Made by a program: the position numbers and the translations under genes | Source of the DNA: Chloroflexota bacterium | GTDB taxonomy: Bacteria; Chloroflexota; UBA6077; FW602-bin22 | DNA length: 64,000 nucleotides | Direction of reading: 5' to 3' | NCBI GenBank assembly: GCA_004297775.1 | Contig: SCUE01000004.1 | Location: 148,915 to 212,914, forward strand | The notes under the pieces: generated by a model | What the model was told of the DNA's origin: nothing | Seen by the model: the letters and a program-made list of their open reading frames with translations, nothing else | The model's database searches: none | In this document: one piece after another, positions 57,193-64,000 of the stretch | Position numbering within the stretch: position 1 is the first letter of the stretch | Layout of the letters: every line of letters begins with the position of its first letter

Positions 57193-59862
57193 GTGAGCGA
57201 AAAGCCGTTTGCCGAATCCGCGCAGGAAGCGCTCGAAGGCGCGCACCATCAGGCCGAGCGCGGCCGCAACTTCAGCGTCGAACCCGAGCATCTGCTCGTC
57301 GCGCTCCTCTCCGCCCAGGCCGGACCGGTCGTCAACTTGTTCGAGTCGCTCGGCCTCAGTTGCGAGGCGGTTCGCCGTGACGCGCTGGCGGTCATTCGCC
57401 GCCTGCCCAAGACGAACGACGTTCCAGGCAGCTTCACGTCGCCCCGCCTCTATCGCGTGATGGACCTCGCCGCGCGCGAGGCCGAGCGCCTGCGGGACCC
57501 GATGGTCGGCGCCGACCACCTTCTCATCGCGGTCACGGATCTGCGCGTGGGTGGCGAAACCGTCCGCATCCTGATGGAGCGCGGCGTCACCCAGGAACGG
57601 ATCTACGGCGCATTGGCCGAGCAGCGCCTGGCCGACCAGACCGGTCAGGGCTTTGACTCTCGAACGCAAACCCTCGATCAATTCGGGCGCGATCTGACGC
57701 GCCATGCGCAACAGGGCAAGCTCGACCCGGTCATCGGTCGCGACAACGAGATTCGCCGCGTCGTCCAGATCCTCTCCCGACGCACCAAGAACAACCCGGT
57801 GCTGATCGGCGAGCCCGGCGTTGGCAAGACCGCGATCGTTGAAGGCCTGGCTTGGCGCATCGTCCGGGGCGATGTGCCGGAGGGACTCCGCTCGAAGAAA
57901 CTCTACCAGGTCGATCTGGGCGGCCTCGTCGCTGGAACGAAGTACCGCGGCGAGTTCGAAGAGCGCATTCGCGGCCTGCTTCGGGAGATCACTGAAGCCC
58001 AGGGACAGATCATCATCTTCATCGACGAGGTCCATACGATCGTCGGCGCCGGCGCGGCCGAGGGTGCGATCGACGCCTCGAACATGCTGAAGCCAATGCT
58101 CGCGCGCGGCGAACTGCGTTGCATTGGTGCGACGACGCTCGACGAGTACCGAAAGCACATCGAGAAGGACGCCGCGCTTGAACGGCGATTCCAGCCGGTT
58201 TTTGTCGCCGAGCCTTCGGTCGAGGACACGATCGGCATCCTCCGCGGATTGCGGGAGCGGTACGAGGTGCATCACGGCGTGCTGATTCAGGATGCCGCGC
58301 TCGTCGCGGCGGCGAAATTGAGTAGCCGGTACATCGCCGATCGCTTCCTGCCCGACAAGGCAATCGACCTCGTCGACGAGGCCGCCGCGCGACTGCGCAT
58401 GCAGATCGACTCAGTTCCGGCCGCGCTCGACGAGGTGGAGCGTCGCATCGTTCAACTCGAATCGGAGCGCGCCGTCGCGCGCAAGGAACTCGGCACGGTC
58501 GCGACCGCGGCCGATCGCGTCGCGCGGATCGAGAGCGAGTTGGGCACCGCCAACACCGAGCGCGACCGCATCTTCACGCGCTGGCAGGGAGAAAAGGCCG
58601 AGCTCATCAAGGTGCGCGACATCAAGCGCTCGATCGAAGAGGCGCGACATCAGATCGAGGAAGCCGAACGCGCGTCGAATTTCGATCTGGCTGGCGAGTT
58701 GCGCTTCACGAAGCTGCCACAGCTCGAGCGGGACCAGCGAGATGCCGAGACAGTCCTGGATCACCGCCCGGACGGTGTCGGGCCGCGCTTACTCAAAGAA
58801 GAGGTCGACGAGGAAGAGATCGCCGCCGACCTGAGCCGCTGGACAGGTATCCCGGTCACTCGAATGCTCGAGGGCGAGATGACGGCCTTGTTGGCGATGG
58901 AGGGCAAACTTCGCGAACGCGTCGTCGGCCAGGAAGTCGCGGTCAAGGCGGTCGCTGAGACGATTCGCCGTGCCCGCGCCGGCCTTCAGGATCCGAACCG
59001 TCCACTCGGCTCCTTCATCTTCCTCGGACCGACCGGCGTCGGCAAGACCGAGTTGGCTCGGACGTTGGCCGAGTTTCTCTTCAATGACCACGCCGCGTTG
59101 CTGCGCCTCGACGCGTCGGAGTATTCCGAAAAGCACTCGGTCGCGCGCCTGATCGGCGCGCCGCCCGGATACGTCGGCTACGGCGAGGGCGGCCAATTGA
59201 CCGAGCCGGTGCGACGGCGACCGTACACGGTCGTCCTGCTCGATGAGATCGAGAAGGCGCACTCGGATGTCTTCAACATCCTGCTCCAGATCCTCGACGA
59301 AGGCCACCTGACCGACGGTCTCGGCCGCACGGTCGACTTCAAGAACACCGTGTTCATCATGACCTCGAACGTCGGATCGCAGCACGCCGCCGAGCTGGGT
59401 CGCGATCATCCGGAGCTTCTCCGCGATCGGATGGTCAAGGCCCTCTACGAGGAGTTCCGGCCGGAGTTCCTCAACCGCGTCGACGAGGTCCTGGTCTTCA
59501 ATCTGCTTGACCGCGACAACATCTCAAGCATCATCGACATTCAGATGGCTGAGGTGACGAAGCGCCTCGCCGCACAGAAGCTCGCCGTTCGGATGACTGA
59601 CGCCGCCCGGGCGATCATCCTGGAAGCGGGTTTCGATCCGGCGTTCGGCGCCCGACCATTGCGGCGCGCGATCCAGCGCCGCATCCTGAATCCGATTGCC
59701 GAGCGCGTCCTGGCACAGGAACTCGGACCAGGTGACACGATCGTCGTCGACGCCGTCGACGACGACCTGATGATCGGCCGGGAGCGCGAGGGTGAGCGTA
59801 ACGGCCGAGCCGTCGGTCGCGCTCGATCGCGCCCCCGCAAGTCCGCCGCGGCGGCTAGTTGA
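57193..59862 (+). CDS. clpB: ATP-dependent disaggregase ClpB
   Basis: An 889-residue Hsp100 chaperone. It has an N-terminal Clp-N repeat domain ([20 protein letters not shown]), then a first AAA domain with Walker [10 protein letters not shown] and Walker [12 protein letters not shown] coiled-coil middle domain ([20 protein letters not shown] onwards) separates ClpB from ClpA and is longer than in ClpC. The second AAA domain has GPTGVGKTE and [16 protein letters not shown], and a C-terminal small domain ends with a basic Ser/Ala-rich tail. It extracts proteins from aggregates together with DnaK. There is no IGF/LGF-type ClpP loop, as expected. Confidence 0.95.
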   Translation: MSEKPFAESAQEALEGAHHQAERGRNFSVEPEHLLVALLSAQAGPVVNLFESLGLSCEAVRRDALAVIRRLPKTNDVPGSFTSPRLYRVMDLAAREAERLRDPMVGADHLLIAVTDLRVGGETVRILMERGVTQERIYGALAEQRLADQTGQGFDSRTQTLDQFGRDLTRHAQQGKLDPVIGRDNEIRRVVQILSRRTKNNPVLIGEPGVGKTAIVEGLAWRIVRGDVPEGLRSKKLYQVDLGGLVAGTKYRGEFEERIRGLLREITEAQGQIIIFIDEVHTIVGAGAAEGAIDASNMLKPMLARGELRCIGATTLDEYRKHIEKDAALERRFQPVFVAEPSVEDTIGILRGLRERYEVHHGVLIQDAALVAAAKLSSRYIADRFLPDKAIDLVDEAAARLRMQIDSVPAALDEVERRIVQLESERAVARKELGTVATAADRVARIESELGTANTERDRIFTRWQGEKAELIKVRDIKRSIEEARHQIEEAERASNFDLAGELRFTKLPQLERDQRDAETVLDHRPDGVGPRLLKEEVDEEEIAADLSRWTGIPVTRMLEGEMTALLAMEGKLRERVVGQEVAVKAVAETIRRARAGLQDPNRPLGSFIFLGPTGVGKTELARTLAEFLFNDHAALLRLDASEYSEKHSVARLIGAPPGYVGYGEGGQLTEPVRRRPYTVVLLDEIEKAHSDVFNILLQILDEGHLTDGLGRTVDFKNTVFIMTSNVGSQHAAELGRDHPELLRDRMVKALYEEFRPEFLNRVDEVLVFNLLDRDNISSIIDIQMAEVTKRLAAQKLAVRMTDAARAIILEAGFDPAFGARPLRRAIQRRILNPIAERVLAQELGPGDTIVVDAVDDDLMIGREREGERNGRAVGRARSRPRKSAAAAS

Positions 59863-59945
59863 TTGACTTCGGCCGCCGTTCAACCCGCGAAGGGCGATTC
59901 GAGCGGCGGACCGAGTGTCGATCGCCTAACTGACAGCCCACAGCG

Positions 59946-61514
59946 ATGACACCGCGCGAGATTCGGCTGACCCTCGGCAGCGTCATGCTCGTGATGCTGC
60001 TGGCCGCGCTCGATCAAACGATCGTCGGCACGGCGATGCCGCGCATCGTGGCCGATCTGCGCGGCTTCGATCAATACGCCTGGGTGACGACGTCCTACAT
60101 GCTCAGTTCGACGACGATCGTGCCGATCGTCGGGAAACTCTCCGACATCTACGGCCGCAAGCGTTTCTACCTGCTCGGACTGGCGATCTTCCTGGTCGGA
60201 TCGGCGCTCTGCGGCGCCGCGCCGGATATGCTAACGCTGATCGCGTTCCGCGCGATCCAGGGTGTCGGCGCCGGAATCGTCATGGCGATCGCCTTCATTG
60301 TCATCGGCGACCTGTTTCCACCGGCTCAGCGGGGCCGCCTGCAGGGTCTGTTCGCCGGCGTCTTCGGCATCTCGGCGCTGATTGGGCCGCCGCTGGGCGG
60401 CTACCTGACGGATCACGCGTCCTGGCGGTGGGCCTTCTACGTCAATCTCCCGCTCGGGATCATCGCGTTGGGCGTCGTGGCCCGCTTCTTCCCGAGAATC
60501 CCCACGCCGCCCCGGCGCGGCGCGATCGACATTCTCGGCGCGATCGCGCTGGTCGGCACCACGGTACCGCTCTTGCTTGCGCTCTCGTGGGGCGGTCGAC
60601 AGTACCCGTGGAGCGATCCAAGAGTGGTTGCATTGCTCGTTGTCGGCCTCGCATTCATGGCCGCGCTCGTCACGATCGAACGTCGCACCGCCGAGCCAAT
60701 CATTCCGCCAGCGTTGTTTCGCAATCGCATCATCGCGCTCAGCATCGCGGCGTCCTTCTGCATGAGCATCGGGATGTTCGGCGTCATCCTGTTCGTGCCC
60801 CTGTTCGTGCAGGCGGTGCTCGGCGGGACCGCGTCGGAGAGCGGCAGCGTATTGCTGCCGATGATGCTCGGCATGATCCTCGCGAGCGGCGTGTCCGGGG
60901 TGCTCATCTCGCGCACCGGTCGCTACCGCCCGTTCGCGGTCGTGGGCATGGCGCTCATGGTGGTCGGTCTCTTCGCGTTGAGCCGCCTCGGCACCGACGC
61001 AACGCTCACCTCGGCCGGCCTGGTCCTGGCGCTCATCGGCGCGGGCCTTGGCTCGGTGATGCCGACGTTCACGATCGCGGTCCAGAACGCGGCCGAACCA
61101 CGGATGCTGGGCGCGGCGACCTCGTCGGCGCAGTTCTTCCGGCAGATTGGCGGCACGATCGGCGGCGCGGTCCTCGGCGCGCTCATGGCCGCGCAATCGA
61201 CGGCCGACCTCGATGCGCGGCTCGCCGCGCTGCGGCCAGCACTCGAAGCGACGCTCGATCGAGCCGACCCGACCTGGGCCGCGATCGCCGATTCGCGCGC
61301 GCTCCTCGACACACTCGGACGAGCCGATCTCGTTCTGGCCGCGCCGGTTCTGGCCGCGGCGCGCGCGGCGGTCGGATCGAGCCTCAGCACGGTCTTTTTC
61401 ATCGGGTCGGTCGCGGTGGCGGTCGGGCTCGTGGCCGCGATCCTGGTGCCGGAGATTCCACTCCGCAAGGAACGGCACATGGTCGGCCGCGCGCCAGAAT
61501 CCGCCTCGGCGTAA
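59946..61514 (+). CDS. DHA2 family (14-TM) MFS drug transporter
   Basis: A 522-residue MFS exporter. MLLAALDQTIVGTAMPRIVAD is the classic DHA2 start (motif D1), followed by GKLSDIYGRKRFYLLG (motif A) and RAIQGVGAGIVMAIAFIVIGD (motif B). The family uses proton antiport to export drugs, dyes or lipids. The ATG at 59946 has no strong ribosome-binding site. It lies 83 bp after clpB. Confidence 0.92.
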   Translation: MTPREIRLTLGSVMLVMLLAALDQTIVGTAMPRIVADLRGFDQYAWVTTSYMLSSTTIVPIVGKLSDIYGRKRFYLLGLAIFLVGSALCGAAPDMLTLIAFRAIQGVGAGIVMAIAFIVIGDLFPPAQRGRLQGLFAGVFGISALIGPPLGGYLTDHASWRWAFYVNLPLGIIALGVVARFFPRIPTPPRRGAIDILGAIALVGTTVPLLLALSWGGRQYPWSDPRVVALLVVGLAFMAALVTIERRTAEPIIPPALFRNRIIALSIAASFCMSIGMFGVILFVPLFVQAVLGGTASESGSVLLPMMLGMILASGVSGVLISRTGRYRPFAVVGMALMVVGLFALSRLGTDATLTSAGLVLALIGAGLGSVMPTFTIAVQNAAEPRMLGAATSSAQFFRQIGGTIGGAVLGALMAAQSTADLDARLAALRPALEATLDRADPTWAAIADSRALLDTLGRADLVLAAPVLAAARAAVGSSLSTVFFIGSVAVAVGLVAAILVPEIPLRKERHMVGRAPESASA

Positions 61515-61567
61515 CCGGTCGCGAATGCAATGATGTCCCTACAATCGCGCCGCCACGGAGGTAGCGG

Positions 61568-62644
61568 GTGACGGATCCGTCGGGCGCGGCGACATCCATC
61601 ACTGGTGACGCCGGCGTAATCGACTGCGACGTGCAGACGGTCGTGCCGAAGGTCGATGCGCTCATCCCGTACCTGACCGATCACTGGAAGGAATACGTCG
61701 CCCAGTCGGCATTTCGCGGCCCGGTCGACACCGCCTACCCGAAGGGATTCGCGACGACCGCGCGCGCCGGAACGCAGCCACCCGGCGGCGGCCCGGCCGG
61801 ATCGGACATCGAAACGACCTGCCGACAGGCACTCGCTGGCGTCGAGTTCGCGATTCTGAACAATGTCTACTCGGTCGACTCAGTCCACAACCCGGACTCG
61901 GCCATGGCGATGGCGCGCTCGGTCAACGATTGGACCGCCACTGAATGGCTTCCTCGCGACGCGCGTCTTCGAGCGTCGATGACCGTCCCGATCCAGCAAC
62001 CGACGATCGCAGCCGAGGAGATCGCGCGCGCCGGCGGTCGCGATCGGTTCGTTCAGGTTCTGCTTCCGGCGCGGACACGCATTCCCCTTGGGAACCGCGT
62101 ATATCACCCGATCTACGAAGCGGCGACGCGCCACGGACTCACGATTGGCATTCATTTTGGCGGCGCGCCGGGGAACGCCCCGACTGGCGTCGGTTGGCCG
62201 AGCTACTACATCGAAGAGTTCGCCGGGATGGCCCAGGTCGCGCAGTCGCAGGTGGCCAGCCTGATCGCCGAAGGCGTCTTCGAGCGGTTCCCAACCCTGA
62301 CGGTCGTTTTCATCGAAGTCGGCTGGACGTGGGTGCCGTCACTGATGTGGCAGCTCGATCGGGCCTGGCGAAGCACGCGTCGGACCGTGCCCTGGGTGCG
62401 CAAACCGCCATCGGACGCGATACGCGAACACATCCGCCTGACGCTGACGCCGACACACGCTCCGTCGCAATCTGGACTTCTCGCTCAGATCGTCGAGCAG
62501 ATGGGAACCGACGAGATGCTGCTTTTCAGCTCGGCGTACCCGCGCGAGCACGGCGAGGATCCGAGTGCGATCCTGTCCGAGTTGCCACGGAAGGTGGTGC
62601 GCCGCATTCGGTCCGAGAACGCGCGCGCGACGTACCGACTGTGA
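61568..62644 (+). CDS. Amidohydrolase-2 family protein with altered metal site (paralogue 1)
   Basis: A 358-residue TIM-barrel protein of the PF04909 amidohydrolase family (ACMSD-like). The N-terminal metal motif, usually DCDVH, reads VIDCDVQTVVPKVDALIPYL, with Q23 in place of His. The central His is kept (H196 in GIHFGG). The C-terminal Asp of the usual SSDYPH reads LLFSSAYPREHG, with A323. The protein may therefore not bind its catalytic metal normally. The GTG at 61568 follows GGAGGT, and TACAAT (61540-61545) is a likely -10 box. It is followed by a tandem duplication of its last codons and a paralogue. Confidence 0.85.
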   Translation: MTDPSGAATSITGDAGVIDCDVQTVVPKVDALIPYLTDHWKEYVAQSAFRGPVDTAYPKGFATTARAGTQPPGGGPAGSDIETTCRQALAGVEFAILNNVYSVDSVHNPDSAMAMARSVNDWTATEWLPRDARLRASMTVPIQQPTIAAEEIARAGGRDRFVQVLLPARTRIPLGNRVYHPIYEAATRHGLTIGIHFGGAPGNAPTGVGWPSYYIEEFAGMAQVAQSQVASLIAEGVFERFPTLTVVFIEVGWTWVPSLMWQLDRAWRSTRRTVPWVRKPPSDAIREHIRLTLTPTHAPSQSGLLAQIVEQMGTDEMLLFSSAYPREHGEDPSAILSELPRKVVRRIRSENARATYRL

Positions 62645-62722
62645 GGACGCACCTTGTGCCAGGCGACGCACCGACTGCGAGGACTCTCCTCGCGCTAGGC
62701 GACGTTCCGGCATCGCGCGCCG
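62627..62722 (+). repeat. 36-bp tandem repeat across the end of the first amidohydrolase gene
   Basis: Units begin at 62627, 62663 and 62699, each with GCGACG followed by T/C-ACCGACTG or a diverged form. The first unit contains the last codons and stop of the gene; the next one and a half lie downstream. Units 1 and 2 share about two thirds of positions, the third only its first bases. Confidence 0.75.
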
Positions 62723-62786
62723 ACTCGGATCTCAGTTGCGGCGTGGGGCGCCACCGGACGCGTGCGTGTCTTGTGGGGATGAACCC

Positions 62787-63809
62787 GTGGTAGCTGACAG
62801 CCAGATCGGCGTCATCGACTGTGGGATCCACGCCGTCGTCGCGGACCTCGCGACTCTCGCTGCCCACGCGCCGGCACGGGTGCGCGAGCGTCTCGCCGGT
62901 GGTGGCGCGCGCGGGCGTGGCTCCGGGACACCCGCGCTTGGCCCTACCGGAGCTGACCCGGTTGCGGTTCGACGCGAGGTTTTCGACGAGTTCGGCATCG
63001 CGCGTGGCGTCCTGCTGGCGATTCCCGCCTACGCGCCCCAGAGTGAGATCGAGGTGGCCGCCGCGATCGCCAGCGCGACCAACAACTGGCAGATCGAGCG
63101 CTGGCTTGAGGCGGAGACCCGTCTCCGCGGATCGATTGCGATCGCGAGCGAAGAGGCCGACCTCGCCGTTGCCGAAATCGAACGGCATGCCGGCGACTCG
63201 CGCTTCGCGCAGATTCAAATCGTCGGCCGATCGCGGTCACCGCTCGGCAATCCCAAGTACTGGCCGATCTACGAGGCCGCCGCGAACGCCGGACTGCCGG
63301 TCGCGATCCACCCGGCCGGCGACGGCGACTATCCGGCGACCGGCGCCGGCTGGCCGTCGTTCGATCTCGAAGAGCGGATCGTGCCCGCTTGCGCGATGCA
63401 AGCGAACCTCGTCAGCCTCGTCTGCGAGGGCGTTTTCGCTCGCTTCCCAGGGCTGCGCGTTCTTTGCTCCGGCGCCGGATTCGCCTGGTCGCCATCGTTG
63501 ATCTGGCGGCTCGATGCCTCCTGGCGCCTATTGCGCGACGAAGTTCCCGACCTGACGCGGCCGCCGTCGGAATACATCCGAGAACAGGTATGGTGGACGA
63601 CCCAGCCGATGGCCGAACCGACGCGGTCGGAGTACCCGCTCGCGCTATTCGACCAGTTCGCATTCGACGACCGCCTCGTATTCGCGTCCGGCTACCCTGG
63701 TCCGGACTTCAATGCACTCGACACCGCGTTGCCGGCGGACCTGCCCGAAGCAACCCGCCAGCGCATCGCCCGACAGAACGCGATTGACCTGTACCGCGGG
63801 CGCGTGTAA
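62787..63809 (+). CDS. Amidohydrolase-2 family protein with altered metal site (paralogue 2)
   Basis: A 340-residue paralogue of the preceding protein. The N-terminal motif reads VIDCGIHAVV (H15 kept, G13 in place of Asp). The central His is H175 in VAIHPAGDG. The C-terminal SDYP motif reads VFASGYPGPDF, with G302 in place of Asp. The central barrel matches paralogue 1 (PKYWPIYEAAANAGLPVAIH versus RVYHPIYEAATRHGLTIGIH). The GTG at 62787 has GGGGA nearby; the frame stays open upstream to 62565 but that part overlaps the first gene. Enzymatic function is doubtful without the Asp. Confidence 0.83.
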   Translation: MVADSQIGVIDCGIHAVVADLATLAAHAPARVRERLAGGGARGRGSGTPALGPTGADPVAVRREVFDEFGIARGVLLAIPAYAPQSEIEVAAAIASATNNWQIERWLEAETRLRGSIAIASEEADLAVAEIERHAGDSRFAQIQIVGRSRSPLGNPKYWPIYEAAANAGLPVAIHPAGDGDYPATGAGWPSFDLEERIVPACAMQANLVSLVCEGVFARFPGLRVLCSGAGFAWSPSLIWRLDASWRLLRDEVPDLTRPPSEYIREQVWWTTQPMAEPTRSEYPLALFDQFAFDDRLVFASGYPGPDFNALDTALPADLPEATRQRIARQNAIDLYRGRV

Positions 63810-64000
63810 GAGCCCCTCTGGACGCCCCACGCGCCGCAAGAACATGGGAGCAATTCGGGATGATCTACTTGACGCACAGATGCTTGCTAGGGTCGTGTCC
63901 CTGGACGTGTGTAGAAGCGGGTGCGCGGTCCGCGCGGCCATCGGCGCTCAGCCGACGGCGGGCAGTGGCAAGGGTATCACCTCCTCTGTGGGCTCGTAGA
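63810..64000. other. Right-edge segment without a supported gene
   Basis: 191 bp follow the last amidohydrolase. Codon use in the open frames does not show the GC3 bias of real genes here. A GCGCGG-T-CCGCGC inverted repeat lies near 63919-63931. A purine-rich GAGGAGGTGAT on the complement near 63980 resembles a ribosome-binding site but leads to a 10-codon frame only. Confidence 0.5.

Noticed and set aside
60231..61478. A 415-codon complementary frame opposite the DHA2 transporter
   Set aside because: It is Arg/Asp/Glu-rich low-complexity translation typical of the antisense of a hydrophobic gene. There is no start signal.
63965..63995. Resemblance of the TATCACCTCCTC stretch to the 3' end of 16S rRNA
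   Set aside because: Only the anti-Shine-Dalgarno-like core matches; the flanking helix sequence of 16S rRNA is absent.
63844..63999. Right-edge frame starting MGAIRDDLLDAQ
   Set aside because: Codon use is unlike the genome (ATT, CTA, CTT, AGG, AGA), there is no ribosome-binding site and no recognisable motif.

Overview
The window is high-GC bacterial chromosome with dense genes, short gaps, frequent GTG starts and many 1-14 bp overlaps. It most likely comes from a member of the Chloroflexota, perhaps Thermomicrobia-like. The grounds are the long Thr/Arg/Pro tract protein, the coenzyme F420 genes, the bacterial Ino1, a Moco hydroxylase set, paired PF04909-type amidohydrolases and the codon use. 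This placement is inferred from gene content only. No rRNA, tRNA, CRISPR array or insertion sequence was seen.

Layout, 1-20 kb. A molybdenum hydroxylase operon (FAD, 2Fe-2S and Moco subunits, entering from the left edge) converges on a ZIP metal transporter. Divergent from that are a MoaD-like sulfur carrier and an SDR with a pteridine-reductase-like nucleotide motif. Next come a secreted Thr-Arg repeat protein, a GabD-like aldehyde dehydrogenase, an APH-fold kinase, an OpgC-like acyltransferase fused to a hydrolase domain without its nucleophile, and a group-2-type sigma factor. The sigma gene is divergent from a three-gene operon (circularly permuted ATP-grasp, alpha-E, transglutaminase fold). 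An unknown protein, a HAD phosphatase and a metallo-beta-lactamase-fold protein follow.

Layout, 20-47 kb. A LacI-type regulator is divergent from myo-inositol-1-phosphate synthase, with a perfect palindrome between them. A large glycan and cell-surface region follows: about ten glycosyltransferase domains (GT2 and GT4, including a tandem two-domain GT4 protein), a polysaccharide deacetylase, three methyltransferases, a calcium-motif surface protein, multi-pass membrane proteins, a CPBP protease and an alpha/alpha-barrel protein. No flippase or polymerase of the usual Wzx/Wzy or ABC type was recognised.

Layout, 47-64 kb. BioY, then two F420-dependent LLM oxidoreductases downstream of CofE, an M3 oligopeptidase, nicotinate phosphoribosyltransferase followed by a 25-codon SDR deletion scar, an orphan sugar-binding lipoprotein, two MFS exporters flanking ClpB, and two diverged amidohydrolase paralogues that lack expected metal ligands.

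Regulation: several promoters place a TANNNT -10 box only 6-10 nt before the start codon, which suggests leaderless transcripts. Convergent genes overlap at their 3' ends in at least four places.
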